DNA of 64,000 nt. Source: Oceanicola sp. Its GTDB lineage: Bacteria; Pseudomonadota; Alphaproteobacteria; Rhodobacterales; Rhodobacteraceae. The position numbers and the translations under genes were made by a program. Location of the stretch: assembly GCA_017792405.1 (NCBI GenBank), contig CP051231.1, forward strand, positions 260,634 to 324,633. The letters are read 5' to 3'. This document shows, piece by piece, positions 52,185 to 60,788 of the stretch. The number at the start of each line of letters is the position of its first letter. Position 1 is the stretch's first letter. The notes below the pieces were generated by a model. It was not told where the DNA came from and did not search any database. It saw only the letters and a program-made list of their open reading frames with translations.

Positions 52185-53630
52185 ATGGAAATGCCCAAGC
52201 CAGACCCGCAAATTCTTGCCCGCAAGGCCCGGATCGTGGCCCGGCTGCGCGATGCCCTTCCCGGCGGGGTGATCGACGCGGAAGAAGAGGTGCGGGCCTA
52301 TGAGTGCGACGCGCTGACCGCCTATAAATGCCCGCCGCTTGCCGTGGTGCTCCCGTCGACGACCGAGGAGGTCGCCGCCGCGTTGAAGGTCTGCCACGCG
52401 GAAGGCGTGCCTGTGGTGCCACGCGGGGCCGGCACCTCGCTCGCGGGCGGGGCGCTGCCCACCGCCGACTGCGTGATCCTCGGGGTCGCCCGCATGGCCG
52501 AGGTGCTGGAGACCAATTACCCCGACCGCTACGTGCATGTGCAGACCGGGCGCACGAACCTGAGCGTGACCGGCGCGGTGGAGGCGGATGGGTTCTTTTA
52601 TGCGCCTGACCCGTCGAGCCAGCTGGCCTGCGCGATTGCGGGCAATATCGCGATGAATTCCGGCGGGGCGCATTGCCTGAAGTATGGCGTGACCACCAAC
52701 AATCTGCTGGGCGTGACGATGGTTCTGGCCAATGGGACCATCACGAAGGTTGGCGGGCCGTGGATGGATGCAAACGGCCTCGACCTGCTCGGCCTGATCT
52801 GCGGCTCCGAGGGACAGCTGGGCGTTGTGACGGAGGCCTGGCTGCGGATTCTGCCCAAGCCCGAGGGCGCGCGGCCCGTGCTGATCGGCTTCGACAGCTC
52901 CGAGGTGGCCGGGCAATGCGTGACCAACATCATCAAGGCGGGCGTGCTGCCGGTGGCGATCGAGTTCATGGACCGGCCCTGCATCCGCGCGACCGAGGCC
53001 TTTGCCGGGGCGGGCTACCCCGATTGCGAGGCGCTGCTGATCGTGGAGGTGGAAGGCTCGGAAGCGGAGATCGACCACCAACTTGGGCTGATCTGCGGCA
53101 TCGCAGAGGAGCTGAACCCGGTGGAGGTGCGCCAGAGCGGCAGCGCGGATGAGAGCGCCCGCATCTGGTTGGGGCGGAAGAGCGCCTTCGGCGCGATGGG
53201 GCAGATCAACGATTACATGTGCCTCGACGGGACGATCCCGGTGAGCGAGCTGCCGCGCGTGCTGCGGCGGATCGGCGAGATGAGTGAGGAGTTCGGGCTG
53301 GAGGTGGCCAACGTCTTCCACGCGGGCGACGGCAACATGCACCCGCTGATCCTGTTCAATGCAAACGAGGAAGGGCAGCTGGAGCTCTGCGAGCGCTTCG
53401 GGGCCGAGATCCTCAAGCTCTGCGTCGAGGTCGGCGGCTGCCTGACCGGCGAGCATGGCGTGGGCATCGAGAAGCGCGACCTGATGGAGGTGCAATACCG
53501 GCCCGACGATCTGGCCGCGCAGATGGATGTGAAGGACGTGTTCGACGCGGGCTGGATCCTGAACCCGGCCAAGGTGTTCCCGCTCACGGTCTCTGCCGGG
53601 CGCCGGCGCGCGCCGGATCAGGCGGCGTGA
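52185..53630 (+). CDS. glcD: Glycolate oxidase subunit GlcD (FAD-binding)
   Basis: The 481-aa flavoprotein oxidises glycolate to glyoxylate. FAD-binding motifs include PLAVVLPSTTEEVAAALKVC, VVPRGAGTSLAGGALPT, FYAPDPSSQLACAIAGNIAM with NSGGAHCLKYG, and the C-terminal NVFHAGDGNMHPLI and TGEHGVGIEKRD. ATG 52185 follows AAGGGAGG. GlcE and GlcF follow, forming the membrane-associated three-subunit enzyme. Confidence 0.95.
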   Translation: MEMPKPDPQILARKARIVARLRDALPGGVIDAEEEVRAYECDALTAYKCPPLAVVLPSTTEEVAAALKVCHAEGVPVVPRGAGTSLAGGALPTADCVILGVARMAEVLETNYPDRYVHVQTGRTNLSVTGAVEADGFFYAPDPSSQLACAIAGNIAMNSGGAHCLKYGVTTNNLLGVTMVLANGTITKVGGPWMDANGLDLLGLICGSEGQLGVVTEAWLRILPKPEGARPVLIGFDSSEVAGQCVTNIIKAGVLPVAIEFMDRPCIRATEAFAGAGYPDCEALLIVEVEGSEAEIDHQLGLICGIAEELNPVEVRQSGSADESARIWLGRKSAFGAMGQINDYMCLDGTIPVSELPRVLRRIGEMSEEFGLEVANVFHAGDGNMHPLILFNANEEGQLELCERFGAEILKLCVEVGGCLTGEHGVGIEKRDLMEVQYRPDDLAAQMDVKDVFDAGWILNPAKVFPLTVSAGRRRAPDQAA

Positions 53631-53649
53631 GGGAAGTGGGCTTGGGATT

Positions 53650-53676
53650 GAGTATTTAGAGCAAGAAAATGAACGG
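53650..53676 (+). repeat. Post-stop motif, copy 3, overlapping the glcE upstream region
   Basis: GAGTATTTAGAGCAAGAAAATGAACGG repeats copy 1 in the same orientation as glcD, which stops 20 nt before. The ATG in the motif (53669) is in frame with glcE, so it is a possible but unlikely start of that gene. Confidence 0.55.
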
Positions 53677-53683
53677 GTTGAGC

Positions 53684-54790
53684 ATGATGGAGCCGCAGAG
53701 CGAGGCGGAACTTTCGGAGGCGCTTGCGGGCGCGGAGGGGCCTGTCTCGGTGCGGGGCGGCGGCACGCGGGGCGTTGTGGCCGACGGGGTGGCGCTGCGC
53801 TTTGGCGGGGCCGGGATTTCGCTTTACGAGCCGGGCGCGCTGACGCTGGTGGCACAGGCGGGCACGCCGGTGGCAGAGATCGAGGCGGCGCTGGCGGCGG
53901 AGGGGCAGAGGCTGGCCTTCGAGGTGCCGGACATGCGCGGGCTGCTGGGCACGGAGGGCGAGAGCACCATTGGCGGCGTGGTCGCCAGCAATGCGAGCGG
54001 GCCGAGGCGGGTGTCTGTCGGGGCTGCGCGGGACTTCTGCCTTGGAGTGCGCTTCGTGGATGGCGCGGGCCGCGTGGTGCAGAACGGCGGGCGGGTGATG
54101 AAGAATGTCACCGGCTATGACCTCGTGAAGCTGATGGCGGGGAGCCATGGCACGCTGGGGGTGTTGACCGAAGTGTCGCTGAAGGTGCTGCCGAAGCCTG
54201 AGGTGGCGGGTGTGCTCTCGATCGACGGGCTTTCGGTGTCCGAGGCGGTGGCGGCGATGAGCGCGGCGCTGGGCACGCCGTGGGAGGTGACGGCGGCCTG
54301 CCACACCGACCTTGCGGCAAATGACCGGCCCTCGACCCAGCTTCGGATCGAAGGCATGGCCGGGTCGGTCGACTACCGGCTCGGGCGGTTGAAGGAGGCG
54401 CTTGGCAATTATGGCGAGGTCGAGACCGTGGTGAGCGAGAACCACGATTGGCCGTGGTTTCGCGATGTGGCGCGCTTTGAGGGCGGGGCGGAGGATGTCT
54501 GGCGGCTGCATTGCCGCCCGTCCGATGCGCCGGGCCTCGTGGCGCGGCTGCCGGAGGGCGGGAAGGTGATGCTCGACTGGGGCGGCGCGCTGGTGTGGGC
54601 CGCGGTGCCTGCTGGCACCGATCTGCGGGCGGCGCTGGGCGCTTTCGACGGCCATGCAACGCGGGTGCGGGGGCAGGGCGGCGGGATTGCGCGGTTTCAC
54701 CCCGAGCGGCCCGAGCTGGCGGCGCTCACCGCGGGCCTGCGGGCCAAGTTCGACCCGAGGGGCATTCTGAACAGGGGCCTGATGGCATGA
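53684..54790 (+). CDS. glcE: Glycolate oxidase subunit GlcE
   Basis: The 368-aa FAD-binding subunit starts MMEPQSEAELSEALAG and has PVSVRGGGTRGV, GTEGESTIGGVVASNASGPR and RVMKNVTGYDLVKLMAGSHG. It ends with a FDPRGILNRG motif. It works with GlcD and GlcF. An ATG at 53669 would add five residues but belongs to a repeat motif; I prefer 53684. Its stop overlaps the glcF start (ATGA). Confidence 0.93.
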   Translation: MMEPQSEAELSEALAGAEGPVSVRGGGTRGVVADGVALRFGGAGISLYEPGALTLVAQAGTPVAEIEAALAAEGQRLAFEVPDMRGLLGTEGESTIGGVVASNASGPRRVSVGAARDFCLGVRFVDGAGRVVQNGGRVMKNVTGYDLVKLMAGSHGTLGVLTEVSLKVLPKPEVAGVLSIDGLSVSEAVAAMSAALGTPWEVTAACHTDLAANDRPSTQLRIEGMAGSVDYRLGRLKEALGNYGEVETVVSENHDWPWFRDVARFEGGAEDVWRLHCRPSDAPGLVARLPEGGKVMLDWGGALVWAAVPAGTDLRAALGAFDGHATRVRGQGGGIARFHPERPELAALTAGLRAKFDPRGILNRGLMA

Positions 54791-56136
54791 AGACCGAATT
54801 CACCGAAGCGCAGCTGGCCGATCCGGGCACGGCGCGGGCCAATGAAATCTTGCGCGCCTGCGTCCACTGCGGCTTCTGCACCGCGACCTGCCCGACCTAC
54901 CAGGTGCTGGGCGACGAGCTGGATAGCCCGCGCGGGCGGATCTACCTGATCAAGGACATGCTCGAGAACGAGCGGGTGCCGGATGAGAAGACCGTCAAGC
55001 ACATCGACCGCTGCCTGAGCTGCCTCGCCTGCATGACGACCTGCCCCTCCGGCGTGCACTACATGCATCTGGTCGACCATGCGCGTGCCTATATTGAAGA
55101 GAACTACAAGCGGCCTGTCTCCGACCGGGCGCTGCGGTGGGTCCTTGCGCGCATCCTGCCTCATCCCGGGCGGTTCCGGCTGGCACTGCTGGGGGCCAAG
55201 ATCGGGCGGCCGTTTCGGGGGCTGATCCCTTCGGCGCGGCTGAGGGCGATGCTGGAGATGGCGCCAAAGCGCATCCCGCCCGTCAGCCGCAATGACGACC
55301 CGCAGAGCTTTGCGCCCGTCGCGCCGCGCCGAAAGCGCGTGGCGCTGATGACGGGCTGCGCGCAGAAGGCGCTGAACACCGATATCAACGATGCCACCAT
55401 CCGCCTGCTTACGCGGCTGGGATGCGAGGTGGTGGTGGCCGAGGGCGCGGGCTGCTGCGGCGCGCTTACGCACCACATGGGCCGCGAGGGTGAGGCGCAC
55501 GGCACGGCGGCAAAGAACATTCGCGCCTGGGCGGCGGAGATGGAGGGAGCGGGGCTGGATGCCATCGTCATCAACACCTCGGGCTGCGGCACGACGGTGA
55601 AGGACTATGGCCATATGTTCCGCCAGACCGACTTGGCTGAGGAAGCGGCGAAGGTGGCGGGGATCGCCAAGGATATTTCCGAGGTGCTGGCGGAACTGAT
55701 GCCGGAGGCGCCGGTGAAGGCGCGCAACCTCGCCAAGGCAGAGATCGCCGGAACGCAGGCCGAGGGACATGCGCCTGAGGGCAGCGGGCCGATCCGCGTG
55801 GCCTATCACGCCGCCTGCTCGCTTCAGCACGGGCAGAAGATCAAGGACCACCCCAAGGCGCTGCTGAAGGCGGCGGGGTTCGAGGTGGTGGAACCGGCCG
55901 ACAGCCACCTGTGCTGCGGTTCGGCGGGGACCTACAACCTGATGCAGCCCGAGATTTCGGGCCAGCTGAAGGCGCGCAAGGTCCGCACATTAGAGGCGAA
56001 GGCGCCGGATATCATCGCCGCAGGCAACATCGGCTGCATGATGCAGATCGGCTCGGGCACGGAGACCCCCATCGTCCACACCGTGGAACTGCTCGATTGG
56101 GCGACCGGCGGGCCGAAGCCGCCTGCGCTTGGCTGA
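54787..56136 (+). CDS. glcF: Glycolate oxidase iron-sulfur subunit GlcF
   Basis: The 449-aa subunit has two [4Fe-4S] binding motifs, CVHCGFCTATCPTYQ (about 25-39) and CLSCLACMTTCPSGV (about 76-90), then two CCG domains with GAGCCGALTHH and LCCGSAGTYNLMQ. It carries electrons from the flavin to the quinone pool. ATG 54787 overlaps glcE by 4 nt. The organism can therefore use glycolate, a common algal exudate. Confidence 0.96.
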   Translation: MKTEFTEAQLADPGTARANEILRACVHCGFCTATCPTYQVLGDELDSPRGRIYLIKDMLENERVPDEKTVKHIDRCLSCLACMTTCPSGVHYMHLVDHARAYIEENYKRPVSDRALRWVLARILPHPGRFRLALLGAKIGRPFRGLIPSARLRAMLEMAPKRIPPVSRNDDPQSFAPVAPRRKRVALMTGCAQKALNTDINDATIRLLTRLGCEVVVAEGAGCCGALTHHMGREGEAHGTAAKNIRAWAAEMEGAGLDAIVINTSGCGTTVKDYGHMFRQTDLAEEAAKVAGIAKDISEVLAELMPEAPVKARNLAKAEIAGTQAEGHAPEGSGPIRVAYHAACSLQHGQKIKDHPKALLKAAGFEVVEPADSHLCCGSAGTYNLMQPEISGQLKARKVRTLEAKAPDIIAAGNIGCMMQIGSGTETPIVHTVELLDWATGGPKPPALG

Positions 56137-56280
56137 GACGCGCCGCGCCAGAGGCATGTCTTCTGACGGTGCTTTCGTGCAACGTTTGCAGCCGCGGCGG
56201 CGACTTTGCCATATTGTCGCCCCACCCGGCCTCTAGACCCGCCTTCTGAGATCAGACGAGCGACCAGTCCGGGAGTGCCG

Positions 56281-57105
56281 ATGCGCCACGCCATTCTTTC
56301 TGCCCTCGCCGGGGCGCTCTGCCTTGCCGGGCTGCCGCTTGCGGGGCAGGAGAGCGGGCTGACCCGCATGTCCACCAGCGATCAGGGGCGCGGCTGGGAG
56401 GCCGTTGGGCGGCTCGAGATGGGGCGCAAGAGCTTTTGCACCGGGGCGTTGATTGCGCCCGATCTGGTGCTGACCGCGGCTCATTGCCTGTATCACATGG
56501 ACAGCGGCGCGCCGGTGGAGATTGACGAAATCGAGTTTCGCGCAGGCTGGCGCGAGGGCCGGGCCGAAGCCTACCGCGGCGTGCGCCGCGCGGTGACCCA
56601 CCCCGACTATGTTTACAAGGGCCGCGACCAGCTGGACCGGGTGGCGCTCGACGTGGCGCTGCTGCAACTCGACAGGCCGATCCGCACCATCCGCGTGACC
56701 CCGTTCGACACAGCCGAGACGCCCGGCGAGGGTGCGGCGGTAGGCGTTGTCTCCTACGCGCAGGACCGGGCCGAGGCGCCCTCTTACGAGAGCGGATGCG
56801 AGGTGATGGAGCGCCGGGGCGGGGTGGTGATGCTGACCTGCTCGGTGGACTTCGGCTCTTCCGGCGCGCCGGTCTTCGCCATCGGGGCCAAGGGGCCGCA
56901 GGTGACCTCTGTGGTTTCCGCCAAGGCCACCATGCAGGGCCGGCCCGTGGCGCTGGGCACCGAGCTTGGGCCGGTGCTGGAGGTTCTGATGGCCGAGATC
57001 GCGCGGGGCGGCGGGGCGCTGAACCCGGGCGGCTCCGTGCGCTTTCTGGGCGGCGGGATGAACGGAGAGCGGCGCGAGATCGGCGCCCGCTTCGTGAAGC
57101 CATGA
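56281..57105 (+). CDS. Secreted trypsin-like serine protease 1
   Basis: The 274-aa product has a signal peptide (about 1-23, ending LPLAG), a catalytic His in VLTAAHC, Asp in RVALDVALLQLD and Ser in CSVDFGSSGAPVF. GSSGAP replaces the trypsin GDSGGP, which points to V8/glutamyl endopeptidase-like specificity or a different family of chymotrypsin-fold enzymes. Mature protein has paired cysteines near the His and Ser. It ends GARFVKP. ATG 56281 gives a proper signal peptide. Confidence 0.88.
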   Translation: MRHAILSALAGALCLAGLPLAGQESGLTRMSTSDQGRGWEAVGRLEMGRKSFCTGALIAPDLVLTAAHCLYHMDSGAPVEIDEIEFRAGWREGRAEAYRGVRRAVTHPDYVYKGRDQLDRVALDVALLQLDRPIRTIRVTPFDTAETPGEGAAVGVVSYAQDRAEAPSYESGCEVMERRGGVVMLTCSVDFGSSGAPVFAIGAKGPQVTSVVSAKATMQGRPVALGTELGPVLEVLMAEIARGGGALNPGGSVRFLGGGMNGERREIGARFVKP

Positions 57106-57935
57106 TCCGCCGCGCCCTCTTTGCCGCGCTCGCGCTGGCCATCGCCACACCCGCGCTGGCCGACAGCGCCCTGCGCCGCCTTTCGCTGCGCTCCGAAGGG
57201 CTGGGCTGGGAGGCGGTGGGTCGGCTCGACCTTGGCCGAGGCTCGTTCTGCTCCGGTGCGCTCATTGCGACCGACCTCGTGCTGACTGCCGCGCATTGCC
57301 TCTTCGACCAGAGGGGCAACCGGCTCGACCCGCGGGCCATCACCTTCCGCGCCGGATACCGCGACGGGCTCGACATTGCCTCCCGCCGGGGCGCGCGCGC
57401 CGTGGTGATGGCGGGCTATGCGCCGGTGAGCACCGATGTGATCGGCCAGCTCATGGCCGATGTCGCGCTGATTCAGCTCGACCGTCCGATCGCCGCTGCC
57501 AATGCCGAGCCCTACGGGATTTCGGCCAACGTGCGCGCGGGTGAGAGCGTGGCGGTCGCCTCCTACGGTCAGGGCCGGGAAGAGGCGCTCTCGCTGCAAC
57601 GCTCCTGCGGGGTGCTGGGCGAGCGGGTTGGGGCGCTGGCCTTCTCCTGCGATGTGACCTTCGGCTCCTCCGGCGCGCCGGTCTTCGACCTGTCGCGCGG
57701 GCGGCCCGAGATCGTTTCGATCATCTCCAAGGGCGCACGGGAAGATGGCAAGGTGCTCTCGCTCGGCATGCGGGTGGAACCCGCCGTGCGCCAGCTCAAG
57801 GCCGATCTGCGAGCCGGGCGTGGGGTGTTCCCCAAGGTGGTGGGCGCGGCCAAGCACCTGCGCGTGGGGGCGTCGTCCTCTACCGGGGCGCGGTTCGTGC
57901 GGCCGGGCAACGGGGCAAAGTTCGTGCGGCCCTGA
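57102..57935 (+). CDS. Secreted trypsin-like serine protease 2
   Basis: This 277-aa tandem paralogue has a signal peptide (about 1-20, AIATPALA) and the same triad: LTAAHC, ADVALIQLD and CDVTFGSSGAPVF. It overlaps the first gene's stop by 4 nt (ATGA). The C-terminus repeats the tail motif twice, GARFVRP-GN-GAKFVRP. Together they suggest duplication within one secreted-protease operon. Confidence 0.88.
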   Translation: MIRRALFAALALAIATPALADSALRRLSLRSEGLGWEAVGRLDLGRGSFCSGALIATDLVLTAAHCLFDQRGNRLDPRAITFRAGYRDGLDIASRRGARAVVMAGYAPVSTDVIGQLMADVALIQLDRPIAAANAEPYGISANVRAGESVAVASYGQGREEALSLQRSCGVLGERVGALAFSCDVTFGSSGAPVFDLSRGRPEIVSIISKGAREDGKVLSLGMRVEPAVRQLKADLRAGRGVFPKVVGAAKHLRVGASSSTGARFVRPGNGAKFVRP

Positions 57936-57947
57936 GACCCGGCACAA

Positions 57948-58086
57948 GCCGTGCAGCGCCGACCCGCGGGGTTGCGCCTGAGACGGTGATGCGGGGCACT
58001 TTATGGTGCAGCGTTATTCGCGCCTCCGAAGTAAGCGCTGACTTCACCGAAGCGCCGCCCCAGGGGGCGGGTCGGCGCTGCACGGC
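57948..58086 (-). repeat. Intergenic inverted-end repeat element, copy C
   Basis: The 139-nt element is bounded by a perfect 20-bp inverted repeat: GCCGTGCAGCGCCGACCCGC at 57948-57967 and its complement at 58067-58086. It lies in the opposite orientation to A and B. The arms differ from B at two places that change together on both sides (G-C to T-A and T-A to A-T), so pairing is preserved. ACCATAAAGTG and GGGGCGGCGCTT are conserved inside. Its core is exactly as long as copy B. It fills the first half of the 338-nt gap 57936-58273. Confidence 0.85.
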
Positions 58087-58119
58087 GCCTGCAGCTTGTC
58101 TCCGTGCGGGCAAGCCACT

Positions 58120-58167
58120 CAAGGGGGGCGCAAACCCCCTTGAAACCCCCAAAATCCCTCCCCACAT
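58120..58167 (+). promoter_or_regulatory. hsp20 heat-shock promoter candidate with hairpin
   Basis: CTTGAAA (58139-58145), a 14-nt spacer and CCCCACAT (58160-58167) fit the sigma-32 consensus CTTGAAA / CCCCAT-T. It would start about 100 nt before the Hsp20 ATG. A perfect 8-bp hairpin CAAGGGGG / CCCCCTTG (58120-58142) overlaps the -35 element, so the match could be partly coincidental. Confidence 0.45.
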
Positions 58168-58273
58168 AAGCCTTGCACCGGCGCCAAACGGGCCTGTGCA
58201 TGACCCCGCGCCTGTCCTCTGAGGAAGGCGCATGTGACTGAAAACGCTATATATCGCTCAATGGAGGATACCC

Positions 58274-58741
58274 ATGCGTAACTACGACCTTTCCCCCCTG
58301 TATCGCGCCACCGTCGGCTTTGACCGTTTTGCCGACCTGATGGACCGCGTGCTGACAACCGATGTCGCCCAGCCGACCTACCCGCCCTACAACATCGAGA
58401 AAGTCGACGAGAACGACTACCGCATCTCGGTGGCCGTGGCGGGCTTTGCCGATGAGGAACTCTCGGTCGAGGTGAAGGACGGCGCGCTCATCGTCTCGGC
58501 CAAGAAAGCCGACTCCGACGAGGGCAAGACCTACCTGCACCGTGGCATCGCCACCCGCGCCTTCGAGCGCCGCTTCACCCTCGCCGACCACGTGAAGGTG
58601 ACGGGCGCGACCCACGCCGACGGCATGCTGCACATCGACCTCGTGCGCGAGATCCCTGAGGCCCTGAAGCCCCGCCGGATCGAGATTGCCGGTGGGTCGC
58701 AGAAGACCATCGAAGCCACGAAAGAGACCGTCGAGGCCTAA
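58274..58741 (+). CDS. Hsp20-family small heat-shock protein
   Basis: The 155-aa protein begins MRNYDLSPLYRATVGFDRFA and has the alpha-crystallin domain (about 35-125) with YPPYNIEKVDENDYRISVAV, LHRGIATRAFERRFTLAD and GMLHIDLVREIPE. This matches IbpA-type chaperones that hold unfolding proteins in oligomers. ATG 58274 follows GGAGG. A strong terminator follows. Confidence 0.95.
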   Translation: MRNYDLSPLYRATVGFDRFADLMDRVLTTDVAQPTYPPYNIEKVDENDYRISVAVAGFADEELSVEVKDGALIVSAKKADSDEGKTYLHRGIATRAFERRFTLADHVKVTGATHADGMLHIDLVREIPEALKPRRIEIAGGSQKTIEATKETVEA

Positions 58742-58768
58742 GCCTTCGGTTTCGGTGAAATGAGAGGG

Positions 58769-58798
58769 GCGCGCGGGGAAACCTGCGCGCCTTTTTTG
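58769..58798 (+). terminator. Intrinsic terminator after hsp20
   Basis: GGCGCGCGGG / CCTGCGCGCC (58769-58778 and 58783-58792) with a GAAA loop is followed by TTTTTT. It lies 28 nt beyond the stop. Confidence 0.9.
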
Positions 58799-58941
58799 AT
58801 TTGAGAAGAAGCACTGCGATTGCACCGATCCCGCCGACACGGCAATCTGCCTCGATGAGCAGCAACGCTGAGAAAGCCCGACGAATGGCCATTCGCCGAA
58901 AGACAGGTTCGCGGAAAGTGTCGCCTGTGGTCCAAGAAGCA

Positions 58942-59266
58942 ATGCCGCGCGGTGTTCCATATCTAATTGCTCACGCCTGTTTCGCGTGCCGTAATTCATG
59001 GAAAATCGACCCAAACCTTGCCTCCCGTGTTTGCCCCTCCTGCGGGAAACCAGCTTCACGAGATGGGGCGCTCATTCAGAGCACCCAAGACCACGGACGG
59101 AGAACAATGGCAAAAGGTGCGGTTGCTGCATGCTGCGGGCTTCCGGTTCTCAAGCTATCGGAGCTTTCCCGATGCGGAACCTCTCCCCGACCGTCTGCGC
59201 GATGTGGAAGATTTCCTCGCACGAAACCCGGACCATCCGCTTAGGCTGGTTCGGCAAGACCAGTAG
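58942..59266 (+). pseudogene. Zinc-ribbon protein gene disrupted by a frameshift
   Basis: The first part (ATG 58942) reads PRGVPYLIAHACFACRNSWK then RVCPSCGKPAS, a C-x2-C...C-x2-C zinc ribbon. The second part is in the next frame: MGRSFRAPK, EQWQKVRLLHAAGFRF and DVEDFLARNPDHPLRL, ending at TAG 59264-59266. The two parts belong to one known type of small zinc-ribbon protein, and the shift of one base lies just before ATGGGGCGC near 59069. It may be a real mutation or a sequencing error. Confidence 0.65.
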
Positions 59267-59298
59267 CATGAAGCTGGGCGCGACACGAAGGGGCCGCC

Positions 59299-59571
59299 AT
59301 GACCGATGAGCCAACAGACATCGCCGCGATCATCTGCGGGTGTGTGTTTCGTCGGGAGCGCCCCGTCGGCTTGGTCGTGCGCGATCCGGAGGGAGACTGG
59401 CAGTTCCTGTGCGGGGTCGTGGACCATGCTGGAGACGATCCTCCCGATGCGGGCGTGGTAGGCGTGCGCCAGGCCGTGCTTCACTTTCAGCTACCGCCGG
59501 ATTCGACCGGCCTGGAGCCGGGTCAGACCGCATGCCTCGAGCCCTCGACAGGCCGCTGGGAGGGTTTCTGA
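59299..59571 (+). CDS. Small protein of unknown function
   Basis: The 90-aa product starts MTDEPTDIAAIICGCVFRRE and contains GDWQFLCGVVDHAGDDPPDA. It is soluble, acidic and has three cysteines. AAGGGG lies upstream of ATG 59299. No confident family is known to me; similar short proteins occur near zinc-ribbon genes and some immunity-type genes, but that is only an impression. Confidence 0.6.
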   Translation: MTDEPTDIAAIICGCVFRRERPVGLVVRDPEGDWQFLCGVVDHAGDDPPDAGVVGVRQAVLHFQLPPDSTGLEPGQTACLEPSTGRWEGF

Positions 59572-59691
59572 CCCTTCGGAACGCCACACAAGGGCTGGGC
59601 CCTACCGTTCACGTCGAATGCCCGCTTCCGGCAAGACGGCGGCGGGGCAGGCGCTGACCTCTCCCTCTACCGACAATCACTGACGTTGCGG

Positions 59692-60078
59692 TCAGGTCAG
59701 TGCCTCGAGTCGGGCCAACAGCGCAGAGATCGCGGCCCGATCGGTCTCCGTCTGCAAATACGGTTGGGTAGATCCCCGCAGATTGTAAAGAAAGAGATCC
59801 GCGTCCCGTTTGGTCAAGTCGTCCAGCCGTTCCCCCACGATCTGGCAAAAGCGCCATACCGACATGAAGGTCAGGAAGGCCTCGATTGGCGAGGCGCTGG
59901 CAAATCCGAACCTCTCGGGAAAGTAGTGCCGCAACAGCCGAACCTGGTCTGCAACCCGCCATGAGCGATGTGCCAGACTGCGTGGAACGGTCGCATGGTT
60001 CGAAACGATCCAGTCTGCGGCTTCATGCGAGGGCATACCGCGCAGCATCTGAGCCTCTGCGCGGTCTTGCTCATTCAT
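59692..60078 (-). CDS. Protein of unknown function at the operon end
   Basis: From ATG 60078 the 128-aa protein is helical with EQDRAEAQMLRGMPSHEAAD, RSWRVADQVRLLRHYFPERF and AFLTFMSVWRFCQIVGERLD. No family is recognised. It begins 13 nt after the DUF1523 stop and ends the minus-strand AAA-HEPN-DUF6638 operon. A TTG at 60090 directly after that stop is also possible. Confidence 0.55.
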   Translation of the reverse strand: MNEQDRAEAQMLRGMPSHEAADWIVSNHATVPRSLAHRSWRVADQVRLLRHYFPERFGFASASPIEAFLTFMSVWRFCQIVGERLDDLTKRDADLFLYNLRGSTQPYLQTETDRAAISALLARLEALT

Positions 60079-60090
60079 CCAGCACGCCAA

Positions 60091-60780
60091 TCAATACCGC
60101 GGCGGCTTGCTTTTCCAAGTCCCCAGCCACCTTCTCCACCCGGCCCGCTTCTCGTTGGCCGCAGCCTCCACCCGGTCCCACCGGTCCTCGGCGGCGTCCA
60201 GCGTCGGGTCCAGCGCCCGCTCGCGGAACTGGCGCCACATCGCCCGGGCGAAGAGCAGCCCGATGCCCAGCAGCACGAAGAAGCTGATGTTGAACCACGG
60301 GATCGAGTAGTGGTCCGGCCCGTCGATCGGCTTGATGCCGATGGCGTTGGGGTAGATCGAGAAGAACCGGTTGCGGAAGCCGTAGTGGGTGATCAGCACC
60401 CATTGCGGCTCGGCTTGGGTCGAGATGTATTCGGCGGCATCGGCCTGCAGATCGGAGCTGTCGAACTTGAAGTAGGGCGGCCAGATCCAGCCCGAGTCCT
60501 CGTTTCGGAACACCATCACGCCGTAGCTGTCACGCGGAATGAAGCCGAGCAGAAACGCCTTTTGCCGCACGGTCTGGATGAAGCGCACATCGCGAGTGGC
60601 CAGTTCGTTGGCGCCCGAATCCGCCTGGGCGTAGAACATCCGGTTGAAGCCCGAAAAGTCCTGCCGGATCACCTCGGTGCCGGTGATCCGTGCCACATCA
60701 TGCTGGGGCAGCACATAAAGGAAGATCAGCGCGATCATCGTCAGGAAGGCCCATTTGATCGCTCGCCACAAAATCCGCAT
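60091..60780 (-). CDS. DUF1523 membrane protein
   Basis: The 229-aa protein has an N-terminal membrane helix (FLTMIALIFLYVLPQHDVAR), a large soluble domain with RITGTEVIRQDFSGF, QKAFLLGFIPRDSYGVMVFR and TQAEPQWVLITHYGFRNRFF, and a second helix (ISFFVLLGIGLLFARAMW) near 170-190. This matches DUF1523. Function is not known. It lies 8 nt after the 91-aa membrane protein gene. Confidence 0.82.
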   Translation of the reverse strand: MRILWRAIKWAFLTMIALIFLYVLPQHDVARITGTEVIRQDFSGFNRMFYAQADSGANELATRDVRFIQTVRQKAFLLGFIPRDSYGVMVFRNEDSGWIWPPYFKFDSSDLQADAAEYISTQAEPQWVLITHYGFRNRFFSIYPNAIGIKPIDGPDHYSIPWFNISFFVLLGIGLLFARAMWRQFRERALDPTLDAAEDRWDRVEAAANEKRAGWRRWLGTWKSKPPRY

Positions 60781-60788
60781 GTCGCCCC

